Shown here piece by piece: positions 17,940 through 26,820 of a stretch of DNA of 64,000 nucleotides. Under the pieces are notes generated by a model. That model was not told where the DNA came from. It worked only from the letters and a program-made list of their open reading frames with translations, and did not search any database. The position numbers and the translations under genes are program-made. Source of the DNA: Flavilitoribacter nigricans DSM 23189 = NBRC 102662 (lineage in GTDB: Bacteria > Bacteroidota > Bacteroidia > Chitinophagales > Saprospiraceae); contig NZ_PDUD01000011.1 in assembly GCF_002646595.1 (NCBI RefSeq), positions 186,001 through 250,000 on the forward strand, written 5' to 3'. How positions within the stretch are numbered: position 1 is the first letter of the stretch; the number at the start of each line of letters is the position of its first letter.

Positions 17940-18596
17940 CTATTCCCCGGCTAATGCTTTGACGATGTAATACCGTCCGTCGGCAGATTCATTGACTACC
18001 AGAGCTTTGGAGCCCCGTTCCAGCAGGGCTTCTCCGTCCAGTTTGACATTGATCAGCAGGGGCGTATCGTCTATCAAAACTTCGGCCTGCCCCATGGCGC
18101 TGCCGGATGCCGGCAGGGTCAGTGTACATTCCTGACCGATATATTCCACCGGTAAGGCGCTGCCGTCAAAGTGGCGAAACACGGGGATCAGCGGGGTTGT
18201 AATGATCTTGGTGATCAACAGACTGATCGCCAGGTTGGGCAGGAAAAGGACCGTTGCCGTTCCCCAACTGCCGTGACCGAAGTAGTGGTTTGCCAGCAGG
18301 CTCAGGGCCCACATACACAGTGTTAGGAAAGAAAAAACCACCATGAAGGGCACCCGCCCGAAGTTGAAGAACTGCAGGCTGCTACTGAACCAGCCGCTGC
18401 TGCCGCTCTCCATTTCGGTATCAGAGTCGATATCGAGCTCAGTGTCAACCTCCGCTTCAACCTCCAGGTCAATATCCATTGCGCTGATATCGATCAGGCC
18501 CAGGATCACCGTCAGCCAATACAGCATGACGAAGGCCAACAGGATCGTAAAAACCATATTAACGGGCAATAATGCCTCCTGAAGTAATGCTTGCAT
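17940..18596 (-). CDS. YqiJ/NfeD-like membrane protein with C-terminal OB fold
   Basis: 218 residues. An N-terminal helix (VFTILLAFVMLYWLTVILGL) precedes an acidic loop of alternating Asp/Glu (DIDLEVEAEVDTELDIDSD). Two further helices around residues 80-130 follow, and then a C-terminal beta-rich OB-like domain (IGQECTLTLPASGSAMGQAEV...). This is the YqiJ arrangement, and YqiJ/NfeD proteins are the standard partners of flotillins. It is upstream of the flotillin gene on the same strand, 194 bp away. A perfect AAGCTGC/GCAGCTT hairpin at about 17793-17809 lies between the two. Confidence 0.82.
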   Translation of the reverse strand: MQALLQEALLPVNMVFTILLAFVMLYWLTVILGLIDISAMDIDLEVEAEVDTELDIDSDTEMESGSSGWFSSSLQFFNFGRVPFMVVFSFLTLCMWALSLLANHYFGHGSWGTATVLFLPNLAISLLITKIITTPLIPVFRHFDGSALPVEYIGQECTLTLPASGSAMGQAEVLIDDTPLLINVKLDGEALLERGSKALVVNESADGRYYIVKALAGE

Positions 18597-18833
18597 GACT
18601 GAGATCTTTTTGTCGAATACTCGACGGTTATGTGGTCCGGTAGCCGGATGCCCGGCAGCTAAGGCCTGGTCAGATCCGGCTTCGTGCCGGCAGGGATATT
18701 ATCCAACTGCTCACTATTTCCCAGGGGAGTAATGCTCCCCTGAACCGGAAACCGGCCGGGCAATAAACTCCCGGGCCACTGATTGTGGCCAAAGTGATTA
18801 AGCGAAAAAATTAAAGCATGAAAGCGATTAGGA

Positions 18834-19295
18834 TTAAAAGCGGATTGGCTTTTGTAATTGTACTTTGATCTTAGCCAATAAATGCATCTTTGATCTGTCG
18901 ATCATTGGAGCCTGCGGTTGCAGGGGATTATTGGTGTCAAACCAGATCGCTTTGCGTTTTAGGGACCGCTGTTCCTCTCTGTGTGTCCAGAAAGTCTCAG
19001 CACTTCTTAATTGTCTTTCTACCTGGGTGTCAGGTAAGTAAACCTGAAGACTTTGTCTGGCCGCCCTTGCGACGCTTTCAAAATCATCCCAGAGCAAACG
19101 GATCAATTCCGGCACGGTACTTTTGTCGCGAACCTTCCCCAGACCGAGGACGGCCGCTTTGCGTACCCGATACGAGCCGAAGCGGATGATCAGTTTCAAT
19201 AAACTGATGTCTTTTTCCCGGATGCCCTGGGCTACATCTTGTTGGCTGATCCGCTTTAAACCGATGCGGATCAGCAGGTTTTGCAGAATGGTCAT
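18834..19295 (-). CDS. Small HEAT-repeat protein
   Basis: 153 residues, ATG start. The centre reads VRKAAVLGLGKVRDKSTVPELIRLLWDD, a HEAT/PBS-lyase-type repeat, preceded by a second helix pair (DISLLKLIIRFGSYRV). The C-terminal third is basic and polar (RSKMHLLAKIKVQLQKPIRF). No catalytic motif and no signal peptide, so a cytosolic scaffold is likely. It sits between the YqiJ/flotillin genes and the PLDc_N gene on the same strand, consistent with one functional block. Function unknown. Confidence 0.7.
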   Translation of the reverse strand: MTILQNLLIRIGLKRISQQDVAQGIREKDISLLKLIIRFGSYRVRKAAVLGLGKVRDKSTVPELIRLLWDDFESVARAARQSLQVYLPDTQVERQLRSAETFWTHREEQRSLKRKAIWFDTNNPLQPQAPMIDRSKMHLLAKIKVQLQKPIRF

Positions 19296-19380
19296 GGTAC
19301 TGGGGTTTAGTTGGTCAATTGAATGCGCTGATAACCCAATGCTGGATCATATAGTCCCGTACCGGCGATGGCTTACCTGC

Positions 19381-19599
19381 TTACAGAATATCGCCGCCGC
19401 CTTCGAGGCGTTGTTTCCGGCCGATCGCGAAGTAAAGTATGGTTCCGATGAAAGGGACCAGGATCACCAGCAGCAACCAGACCAGACGTTCATTTTTATC
19501 TTGAAATTCACTGCGCACGATCTCGATCAAAGCTAATACCCAGATCAGGGTGAGACCCAGACCGATCAACATGCTGAAAAAACCGAATATAATTCCCAT
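19381..19599 (-). CDS. PLDc_N domain mini-protein (two membrane helices)
   Basis: 72 residues. Two hydrophobic helices (FGFFSMLIGLGLTLIWVLAL and LVWLLLVILVPFIGTILYFA) flank IEIVRSEFQDKNER and the protein ends YFAIGRKQRLEGGGDIL. This is the PLDc_N (cardiolipin synthase N-terminal) module as a stand-alone protein. It has no phospholipase D HKD motif, so it is not a synthase. Stand-alone PLDc_N proteins are often near envelope-stress genes. It lies upstream of the HEAT gene on the same strand, with an operator-like direct repeat upstream of it. Confidence 0.78.
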   Translation of the reverse strand: MGIIFGFFSMLIGLGLTLIWVLALIEIVRSEFQDKNERLVWLLLVILVPFIGTILYFAIGRKQRLEGGGDIL

Positions 19600-19698
19600 T
19601 GTAGTAAATTGTTTTAATTTTTGTTAGGTGATCAATTGTTGTATTGTATTGATCGAATACTACAATATTGCCGGTTTTACCGACGAAATTCCACTTTC

Positions 19699-19734
19699 CT
19701 CGGCTAACCTAGGGCAAATCTCGACTAACCTAGG
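19699..19734. promoter_or_regulatory. Tandem 15-bp direct repeat upstream of the PLDc_N gene
   Basis: Two copies of CTCGRCTAACCTAGG (one ends 19713, the next 19734) are spaced 21 bp centre to centre, two helical turns, with the palindrome CCTAGG in each. They lie 100-135 bp upstream of the PLDc_N start. An operator is an inference; no -7 box is obvious. Confidence 0.5.
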
Positions 19735-19773
19735 AGGAAATGAACGAAAGCCACCAACCGCAATATCCGCCGC

Positions 19774-20925
19774 TCAGTCAAACTGAATGTAGGGCGCGAT
19801 CCTTTGAATAAATTCCTTGTTTAGTGCGAGGACCTTCTCCAGATCGGCTACCGTGGCAAAAGGTCCGTGGTTGCTCCGGTAGGCTACGATCACATTCGCC
19901 TGTTTCCACTGAATATAGGGATGAGCTTGCAGTTCCCGCGCATCCGCCCGGTTGATGGCGATCCGCTCCCGAATGGGCGAGAAGCGGAGTTGATCCTGAA
20001 TGGATTGAAAGGTACTGTCCGGTAGGCCATAAGTTTCTGCGACCTGTTCGATCCGGACAAAACCGCCCAGTTTATCCCGGAACCGGACAATCCGCTGCGA
20101 AAGCACCGGGCCGATACCGTACAGTAGTTGCCATTCTTCCGCAGTAGCCTGGTTAATATCAATACTGACCGGGGCGGGAGCGGCGTAACTGGCCGGAACT
20201 GCTCTGGCAGGTTGCTCTGGTTGCAGATCGTCAGCGAACCGATCTGACCGGATCGCAGCATCGGCCAGGGGAAGCGTAATAAAAGCCTCCAGACGCTGGT
20301 AATCCTGCTCCCGCAGACCGTATATCTTTTTCATATCTTCTTTTTTCCGAAAAGTTCCGCCCTTTTCCCGGTAGCGGATCAGGGTAGCGGCGGTTTTTTC
20401 CGGCAGACCCAGTCGGACCAACTCCCGGTAAGTAGCGGCATTGGGATCAAAGGGAAATTCTTCCGGTTGAACAGTTGCCCGTGGAGTGGCCTGAGGAGCT
20501 GCCTTCTTCGGAGCGGCCGCTATTTTTATATAAGGTGCCAGTCGCTGAAAATCCTCCTCACGGAGATTGTAGATCTTTTGGAGATCCTCGACGGAATGAA
20601 ACCTACCGACTTTCTCGCGGTATTTGATGATCGTTCGGGCGGTAGCCGCCGGCAGGCCAAGCTGTTCCAACGTTTCCAGATCAGCTGCATTGGGATCAAA
20701 GTAAAACGCAGCCGCTACCCGTAGGGGCGCTGCTTTTTCCTGCATTTGTTCCAATTCCTCGATCGCCTGTAAAAAATCTCGGCGGTCGACGGAAGTTTCT
20801 CCGGCCGGTCGAAATTGATAAACAGCGGGAAACAGGAAGACCAAAATAGCCAAGATCAGCAGGGCCAGCGTAGCCTGCCTTTCGCGACGGGTGTAATACC
20901 AAAAATCAGTTTTTTTGTCGGACAT
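19774..20925 (-). CDS. Membrane-anchored protein with four helix-hairpin-helix repeats (ComEA-like)
   Basis: 383 residues, ATG start. One N-terminal transmembrane helix (residues about 18-36) follows a basic start (WYYTRRERQ). Four ComEA-type HhH modules are then seen: FDPNAADLETLEQLGLP..., FDPNAATYRELVRLGLP..., IDINQATAEEWQLLYGIGP... and IAINRADARELQAHPYIQ.... The HhH fold binds DNA non-specifically. A single anchor with an exported DNA-binding domain is the ComEA plan, normally with one or two modules. The gene lies 56 bp downstream of comEC on the same strand, which supports a DNA-uptake role. Confidence 0.85.
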   Translation of the reverse strand: MSDKKTDFWYYTRRERQATLALLILAILVFLFPAVYQFRPAGETSVDRRDFLQAIEELEQMQEKAAPLRVAAAFYFDPNAADLETLEQLGLPAATARTIIKYREKVGRFHSVEDLQKIYNLREEDFQRLAPYIKIAAAPKKAAPQATPRATVQPEEFPFDPNAATYRELVRLGLPEKTAATLIRYREKGGTFRKKEDMKKIYGLREQDYQRLEAFITLPLADAAIRSDRFADDLQPEQPARAVPASYAAPAPVSIDINQATAEEWQLLYGIGPVLSQRIVRFRDKLGGFVRIEQVAETYGLPDSTFQSIQDQLRFSPIRERIAINRADARELQAHPYIQWKQANVIVAYRSNHGPFATVADLEKVLALNKEFIQRIAPYIQFD

Positions 20926-20981
20926 GATCCATTGTTTTGAGTGTGTGAAAAAAGCGGATCATTTATCCAATACTCAAGTGT

Positions 20982-23084
20982 TCAGATCTCTTCTGCGGGA
21001 ATTTCCGAAAGCCAGGCTCCCTGGCGACCGATATCCCGGCAGGGGATTCCCAATTGCCGGCTTTCCTCCAGCCACCGATCCACGCGTTGCCGGTAGTTTG
21101 ATGCGTCCAGCAGGATCAGATCGGGCGAAAAAAAACGGATCAGCTCGTGTAGATCCAGCCGGGCATTGTTGCGGAGGATCAGCAGGTCGATCTCGATGGG
21201 AGCCGGAGGTAGACGTTCGGGCAGCGCCTCCACGATCAGTCCGCTAAACCGGCCAAACCGAAAATAGCGGTCTTGGTAATAAAAGTGCTGCTTCTGAATA
21301 GTCGTATCCTGAATCGGGATGCTTGCCACCGAACGGGCCTGGTAATAAGCCCGGTTGTTGGCAGCAGCCATGGTGAGCTTGGGATCGTCAGCGGGGAGAT
21401 CGCTGAGGCAATAGACCTGCCGGCCTTCGAAAATATCAATAGCAGTATGGCCGTACAGATGATAAACAGTGATCACTTGCTGCGTCTGGGCCCGCCAGAT
21501 GCGGACATTCCACCAGATGCCCACTACGATCATTCCTAGTAGGGCTGCCTGTACCGGGCGCAGCCGGCGATCGTGCAGGCCCCGCATCAGGTTCAGGATC
21601 ACGACGTAGAGTAGCAGAATGATGCCGCTACCGAGCCAGATACCATTAAGTAGAGCCAGTGGCAGTTGCTGAATGGCGAAGATGAGTTCATTCATGGTAT
21701 TGATCACCACTTCCAGTACCTCACCCAACAAATCCGGGATCCAGGGGAAGTGGTGCAACAGCAACAATCCCAAACCCAGACTGAGAATAACGAGGGCCGC
21801 CGGGACAACTACCCAACCCGACAGCCAGAAATAAAGGGGGAACTGGTGAAAGTAGAACAGGCTGATGGGTAATGTGGTCAATTGAGCCGCCAGAGAAACC
21901 GAGGCGAGTTTCCAGAAAAAATCTCCGACCCGGTTGGGAATATACCAAAGCCGGTAGATCCGCCCCTGAAAAAAGACGATGCCGATCACCGCGAGGTAAG
22001 ACAATTGAAAACCGACGTCGAATAAAAGGTACGGCTGCATACACAAAAGCAAAAAGGCAGAGGCGGCCAGCGTATTGTAGATATTGTGACGGCGGTAAAG
22101 TGCTTCCCCGATGATCAGCAGCGAGAACATGCTGGCGGCTCTAAGCACCGAAGCGGATCCACCCGTGAAGAGTGCATAAAACCAAATGGCCACGATCAGT
22201 AATACCGCTCTCGGCCAGCGCCGTGATCGTCCCTTCAATCCCACTAAAGTCAGCAGCCAACCAAACCCCAGGTAAATGATCCCGACGTGCAGACCGGAAA
22301 CGGCCAGTACGTGGATCGATCCCGTATCCGTGTAGGCCTTTCGTACTTCTTCACTGATCAGTTCGCGTTCCCCCATGATCAGCGCCGCGCCAATGGCAAC
22401 GGCTGCTTCTCCCTTGATGTATTTGCGGAGTTGACCGAGGCAATATTGCTGCAGGCGATAGAGGTGTGCCTGCCCCCCGTTGGTGTTCGCTTCCGTCCGG
22501 ACCCAATCTTTCCCGGAAGCGAAAGCCCGGTGGTATACGCCCTTTTTGGCCATATAGGCTGCAAAGTCGAAAGCGTGGGGATTTATGGCCGGACTAAGTT
22601 GTTCTACCGGAGCGCGAAACCACAATCGGTCGCCGGGAACCAGCGATCGGGCCAGGCTATCCGGATCGAGGTAAAGGAGCACTTGACCACTAGCCGGGAA
22701 TACGGATCGGCCGGAATCAGCTGCCGCCAGTACGGTCCCCAGAGCACGGATGCTCTTATCCACGTTTCTGATCTGATCTACCCGGAAATCCCAGTAGGAT
22801 GCCTGGTCGGTAAGGTGCATCAGATGATCCGGATGGTAACGGGGCGTATGGTATCGAAGTAATCCGAACCCGAAGACGGTGAGGCTACAGAAAAGCAATC
22901 CACCAAACCAGCGTCGATAGCGGTACGTAAGCCTGGAACGGGAAAGGTAGAACAGTAAAAAGAGGAAAGATCCAAGACCAATAAGCAAAATATGCCCGGG
23001 AACGGGAAATGAAGCAGTACCCAATAGGATACCCAGACCCATAGGCAGGATCAACCGCACGAAAGGTAGTGCAGGCCAGTTCAT
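20982..23084 (-). CDS. comEC: ComEC/Rec2 DNA-uptake channel
   Basis: 700 residues from ATG at 23084; an upstream in-frame GTG at 23120 is less likely. Many transmembrane helices, an N-terminal DUF4131-like region, and the competence core with GAALIMGERELISEEVRKAY and VLAVSGLHVGIIYLG. ComEC forms the inner-membrane channel for transforming DNA. The C-terminal 170 residues (ITVYHLYGHTAIDIFEGRQV..., LLILRNNARLDLHELIRFF) hold no HxHxDH metallo-beta-lactamase motif, so the nuclease-like domain of many ComEC proteins is missing or degenerate. The HhH protein gene follows 56 bp downstream. Confidence 0.92.
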   Translation of the reverse strand: MNWPALPFVRLILPMGLGILLGTASFPVPGHILLIGLGSFLFLLFYLSRSRLTYRYRRWFGGLLFCSLTVFGFGLLRYHTPRYHPDHLMHLTDQASYWDFRVDQIRNVDKSIRALGTVLAAADSGRSVFPASGQVLLYLDPDSLARSLVPGDRLWFRAPVEQLSPAINPHAFDFAAYMAKKGVYHRAFASGKDWVRTEANTNGGQAHLYRLQQYCLGQLRKYIKGEAAVAIGAALIMGERELISEEVRKAYTDTGSIHVLAVSGLHVGIIYLGFGWLLTLVGLKGRSRRWPRAVLLIVAIWFYALFTGGSASVLRAASMFSLLIIGEALYRRHNIYNTLAASAFLLLCMQPYLLFDVGFQLSYLAVIGIVFFQGRIYRLWYIPNRVGDFFWKLASVSLAAQLTTLPISLFYFHQFPLYFWLSGWVVVPAALVILSLGLGLLLLHHFPWIPDLLGEVLEVVINTMNELIFAIQQLPLALLNGIWLGSGIILLLYVVILNLMRGLHDRRLRPVQAALLGMIVVGIWWNVRIWRAQTQQVITVYHLYGHTAIDIFEGRQVYCLSDLPADDPKLTMAAANNRAYYQARSVASIPIQDTTIQKQHFYYQDRYFRFGRFSGLIVEALPERLPPAPIEIDLLILRNNARLDLHELIRFFSPDLILLDASNYRQRVDRWLEESRQLGIPCRDIGRQGAWLSEIPAEEI

Positions 23085-23281
23085 CAGAGCGCGTTTTAGA
23101 GTAACATATAATAAAAACACTACATGTTATAATTTTTTTTTGATAAATCCTAGAAAAACAAAAAGTAATATGGCGTGTTTAGATGTTGTACTTTTTACAC
23201 TAATTATCCTAATCCGTTGGAAAAAGCTGTCAAAATGAGTAACTTGCCGAACCAAATCATATTACTGAGCTGCTGTGTGTT

Positions 23282-24007
23282 ATGACGGAATTGAACAATT
23301 TCTTTAAGTCGGCATTCACGGTCGACAACGTCATTTTTGGATTTGATGAAGGAGACCTCAAGGTATTATTGATCAAAAGGGGAGAAGAACCCTTTAAGAA
23401 CAGATGGGCTTTACCCGGATATTTTGTGTATCCCAACGAAGATCTGGATACGGCTGCCAAGCGTGTTCTGGAAGAAATGACGGGAATTCGCAACGTTTTC
23501 CTCGAACAGGTAAAGACTTTCGGTGCGGTGAACCGGCACCCTTTCGGGCGGGTGATCACCGTTGCTTATTTTTCCCTCATCCGTATTGATAATTACGAAG
23601 TACAGACCAGCTCTGCCGTAGCCCGCAAGGCCGAATGGCATTCCGTTTCCAAGTTAAAGAATCTGCCTTTTGACCACCAGGAGATCCTCGATGCCTGCTT
23701 TCAGCGACTGAAATGGATGGTTCGTTATCGCCCGGTCGGATTCGAGCTCCTGCCGAATAAATTTACCCTGACCGAGCTACAGCACCTCTACGAAGCCATA
23801 CTCGAAACAGAACTGGAAAAACGGAATTTCCGCAAAAAGATCCTCTCCATGAATCTGCTCATCGATCTGGATGAGACCCAGGAGGGCGTGGCGCACCGTC
23901 CGGCGCGCCTGTATAAATTCGATAAGGATAAATACGAGCAATTGCTCGCCGATGGCTTCAACTTCGAGTTGAAGGAAGGTAAAAAGAAAATGGAAGGCGT
24001 ATCGTAG
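23282..24007 (+). CDS. Transcriptional regulator with degenerate Nudix domain (NrtR/AraR-like)
   Basis: 241 residues, ATG start. The N-terminal Nudix fold reads NRWALPGYFVYPNEDLDTAAK then RVLEEMTGI. Compared with the Nudix consensus (GX5EX7REUXEEXGU), the leading Gly and two catalytic/metal Glu positions are replaced (Gly to Tyr, Glu to Val, Glu to Met), so hydrolysis is unlikely. The C-terminal half (TELQHLYEAILETELEKRNFRKKIL) is a winged helix. This is the architecture of NrtR and of the Bacteroides AraR-type repressor (BT0354), where the dead Nudix domain senses a ligand. Ligand and target genes are unknown here; no sugar or NAD operon adjoins it. Confidence 0.82.
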   Translation: MTELNNFFKSAFTVDNVIFGFDEGDLKVLLIKRGEEPFKNRWALPGYFVYPNEDLDTAAKRVLEEMTGIRNVFLEQVKTFGAVNRHPFGRVITVAYFSLIRIDNYEVQTSSAVARKAEWHSVSKLKNLPFDHQEILDACFQRLKWMVRYRPVGFELLPNKFTLTELQHLYEAILETELEKRNFRKKILSMNLLIDLDETQEGVAHRPARLYKFDKDKYEQLLADGFNFELKEGKKKMEGVS

Positions 24008-24016
24008 ATCACCTCC

Positions 24017-24043
24017 CGTTCGGAGCCCATCTCGCTCCGAACG
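24017..24043. terminator. Hairpin between the Nudix regulator and aroQ
   Basis: Arms CGTTCGGAGC and GCTCCGAACG (10 bp, 7-nt loop) between two convergent genes. ATCTTACAAAAAA follows on the plus strand. Confidence 0.75.
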
Positions 24044-24046
24044 ATC

Positions 24047-24460
24047 TTACAAAAAATACTGTACTGCTAATTCATACCCGCGCAGGCCGAATCCGATAAT
24101 ACAACCTTCGCAGTTCCGGGATAAATAGGACTTGTGCCGGAAAGGTTCCCGGGCGTAGACATTGGAGATATGTACTTCGATCACCGGCGTTTCAATGGCC
24201 GCAATCGCGTCACCCATCGCTACGGAAGTATGGGTATAACCTCCCGCATTGAGAATGATCCCGTCGTAATCGAAACCTACCTCGTGCAGTTTGTCAATGA
24301 TCTCTCCCTCGTGGTTACTTTGGAAATAATGAAGATCTACGGAAGGAAATAATCCCTGCAGGTGTAGCAGAAAATCTTCAAAGGTATCTTCCCCGTAGAT
24401 GCCCGGCTCCCTTCTCCCCAGGAGATTGAGATTGGGACCGTTGATGATGATAATTTCCAT
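24047..24460 (-). CDS. aroQ: 3-Dehydroquinate dehydratase, type II
   Basis: 137 residues, near the family norm of about 145. The type II enzyme converts 3-dehydroquinate to 3-dehydroshikimate in the shikimate pathway. Visible features are the N-terminal IIINGPNLNLLGRREPGIYG (with the catalytic Tyr and Arg loop), QSNHEGEIIDKLHE, ILNAGGYTHTSVAMGDAI with the catalytic Asn region, and VIEVHISNVYAREPFRHKS with the catalytic His. Type II enzymes form dodecamers in the cytosol. It is convergent with the Nudix regulator and 88 bp from recQ, with no other shikimate gene nearby. Confidence 0.96.
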   Translation of the reverse strand: MEIIIINGPNLNLLGRREPGIYGEDTFEDFLLHLQGLFPSVDLHYFQSNHEGEIIDKLHEVGFDYDGIILNAGGYTHTSVAMGDAIAAIETPVIEVHISNVYAREPFRHKSYLSRNCEGCIIGFGLRGYELAVQYFL

Positions 24461-24548
24461 AGAAATATGGGGACTAAGAGGGCCGGCGTCGGCACGGAGA
24501 TCGAAACGAACTTCCTAAGCACAGACTCCCGCCCCCTCAGCGCCTCTT

Positions 24549-26747
24549 TTAATTAGCGTAATCAGATAGGAATTTAATCCGCATGATCTCGATCTCCTCA
24601 CGGGTAATGTCATCCTCGTTCAGTTCGGCGTAAGCCTCTTCGACGGAATCGGTCTTGGCCTCTCTGAAATAATCTAAGATATCTTCCCGGGAGTATTCGT
24701 CGACATTTTCGTCGATGTAATAATCGATGTTCACTTTCGTGCCCGAATTGACGATCGCGTAGAGTTCTTCCAGCAATTCCTCCATGCTGAGGCTATTGGA
24801 ACCGGCCAGGTCTTCCAAGGGCATCTTGCGGTCAATACCCTGAATGATATTCACTTTTACCTTGGATTTATTGGCGACCTGCTTTACGACAAACTCCGTC
24901 GGACGGATAATTTCGTTCTCCTCAACGTAGTTCGCGATCAGTTCGATAAAAGGACGGCCGTAGCGTTTGGCCTTACCCTTGCTCACGCCCTGCACCTGGA
25001 TCATATCATCCAGTGTGATGGGATACTGCGTGGCCATATCCTCCAGCGAAGGATCCTGGAAGATCACGAAGGGCGGCACATCCCGGCGTTTAGCCTCCTT
25101 GCGACGCAGGTCCTTGAGCATCCCCATCAGATTTTCGTCCAGCACGGCGGTACGAACGGGAGCATCGTTACTCTCGGCCAGTTCCGCTTCAAAATCGTGG
25201 TTGATCGGGATCATGAAGGAATGCGGATGCTTAATGAACTCGTGGCCTTTATCGGTCATCTTCAGGAGGCCGTAGGTCTCGATGTCCTTGTAGACGAGGT
25301 CTTCGAGAATGCCCTGACGGAATACGGAACTCCAGAAAGTATCATCTTTTCCTTTCCCTTTTCCGAATAGGGGGCGTTTATTGAAGCGGAAATCCTTGAT
25401 CTGCTTGGTCTCATTGCCCGTCACGAAATCGATCAGGGTCTTGATGCCGTAGTTCTCATCGAGATCCAGAATGGTTTCGAGCGCCAATTTCATTTCGTCC
25501 TTCACCTCAACTTTTTCCTTGGGGTGGCGGCAATTGTCGCACATTTTCCCACAGTCCTCATCGTTGAAGTCTTCACCGAAATAGTGTAGCAGGAACCGGC
25601 GGCGGCAGGCGGTAGTTTCGGCGTAGGCCATCACCTCCTGCATGAGTTGGGCGCCCATTTCACGCTCTGCAACCGGTTTGTCCCGGAGGAACTTCTCCAG
25701 TTTCAGGATATCCTTATAGGCATAGAAAGCAATACAGCGGCCTTCGAGTCCGTCCCGGCCGGCGCGACCGGTTTCCTGGTAGTAGTTCTCGATACTTTTG
25801 GGAATATCGTAGTGGATCACAAAACGCACATCCGGTTTGTCGATCCCCATCCCGAAAGCGATGGTAGCGACGATCACATCAATATCCTCCATCAGGAAAC
25901 CGTCCTGGGTCTGGCTGCGGGTTTTGGCATCCAGACCGGCGTGGTAAGGCGCGGCCTTGATATCGTTGACCACCAGCATTTGGGCAATCTCTTCCGCAGA
26001 TTTGCGGCTTTGCACGTAGATGATGCCGGATTGGTTGGGAATGGTCTTGATGATCTGAATAATCTGCTTGATCGTCTGTTCCTTCTTTCCTTTGGGCCGG
26101 ACTTCGTAGTAAAGATTTTCCCGGTTGAAGGACGACACAAAGGTATTGTGATCATCCATATTCAGGTTCTTTACGATGTCGGACTGGACTTTCGGCGTGG
26201 CCGTTGCCGTGAGGGCGATCACCGGAATGTCTTCTCCGATCGCATCGAGCATGGAGCGGATGCGGCGGTATTCCGGGCGAAAATCGTGGCCCCATTCGGA
26301 AATACAGTGGGCTTCATCCACTGCAACGAAGGAAATATTAACCTGTTTGAAAAATTCTATATTTTCTTCCTTGGTCAGGGTCTCCGGAGCGATGAACAGC
26401 AATTTGGTTTTGCCGTCCATAATATCCTGCTTGACCTGCTTCATTTGCGCTTTGGTCAGGGAAGAGTTCAGGAAGTGAGCAACTTCGTCGTCCTGGCTGT
26501 ACCCCCGGATGGAGTCAACCTGGTTTTTCATAAGCGCAATGAGTGGAGAAATAATAAGTGCGGTGCCATCCAGCATCAGGGCCGGAAGTTGATAACAGAG
26601 GGATTTTCCTCCGCCGGTAGGCATGATAACAAAAGTATCGTTACCGTTCAAGACACTTTTTATAATAGCCTCTTGATTCCCCTTAAACTTATCAAATCCA
26701 AAATAACGATCTAAGGCTACATGCAAGTTTTCTTTGGACACGGTCAT
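24549..26747 (-). CDS. recQ: ATP-dependent DNA helicase RecQ
   Basis: 732 residues. Superfamily 2 helicase: Walker A MPTGGGKS (residues 42-49), DEAH in AVDEAHCISEWGHDFRPEY, and motif VI in YYQETGRAGRDG. The zinc-binding RecQ-Ct region shows the four-Cys pattern (CRRRFLLHYFGEDFNDEDC, CDNC). An HRDC-type region follows near SLEDMATQYPITLDDM, and a helical tail extends to the C-terminus (SMEELLEELYAIVNSG). RecQ unwinds 3'-5' during recombination and fork repair. A -7 box TACGTTTG (26813-26820) lies about 65 nt upstream of the ATG. The gene is divergent from kdsD. Confidence 0.96.
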   Translation of the reverse strand: MTVSKENLHVALDRYFGFDKFKGNQEAIIKSVLNGNDTFVIMPTGGGKSLCYQLPALMLDGTALIISPLIALMKNQVDSIRGYSQDDEVAHFLNSSLTKAQMKQVKQDIMDGKTKLLFIAPETLTKEENIEFFKQVNISFVAVDEAHCISEWGHDFRPEYRRIRSMLDAIGEDIPVIALTATATPKVQSDIVKNLNMDDHNTFVSSFNRENLYYEVRPKGKKEQTIKQIIQIIKTIPNQSGIIYVQSRKSAEEIAQMLVVNDIKAAPYHAGLDAKTRSQTQDGFLMEDIDVIVATIAFGMGIDKPDVRFVIHYDIPKSIENYYQETGRAGRDGLEGRCIAFYAYKDILKLEKFLRDKPVAEREMGAQLMQEVMAYAETTACRRRFLLHYFGEDFNDEDCGKMCDNCRHPKEKVEVKDEMKLALETILDLDENYGIKTLIDFVTGNETKQIKDFRFNKRPLFGKGKGKDDTFWSSVFRQGILEDLVYKDIETYGLLKMTDKGHEFIKHPHSFMIPINHDFEAELAESNDAPVRTAVLDENLMGMLKDLRRKEAKRRDVPPFVIFQDPSLEDMATQYPITLDDMIQVQGVSKGKAKRYGRPFIELIANYVEENEIIRPTEFVVKQVANKSKVKVNIIQGIDRKMPLEDLAGSNSLSMEELLEELYAIVNSGTKVNIDYYIDENVDEYSREDILDYFREAKTDSVEEAYAELNEDDITREEIEIMRIKFLSDYAN

Positions 26748-26812
26748 GGTTGGAATTCTTTGTACTGATTTTTAACGATTACCCAGAAATTGGCATTCAT
26801 TACAATTTGTGG

Positions 26813-26820
26813 CAAACGTA
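26813..26820 (-). promoter_or_regulatory. -7 box TACGTTTG for recQ
   Basis: Exact TAnnTTTG match predicting a leader of about 60 nt before the recQ ATG. Confidence 0.5.

Noticed and set aside
25647-26714. A 355-codon open frame antisense to recQ
   Set aside because: RecQ motifs are intact on the minus strand, so the plus-strand frame is a coding shadow.
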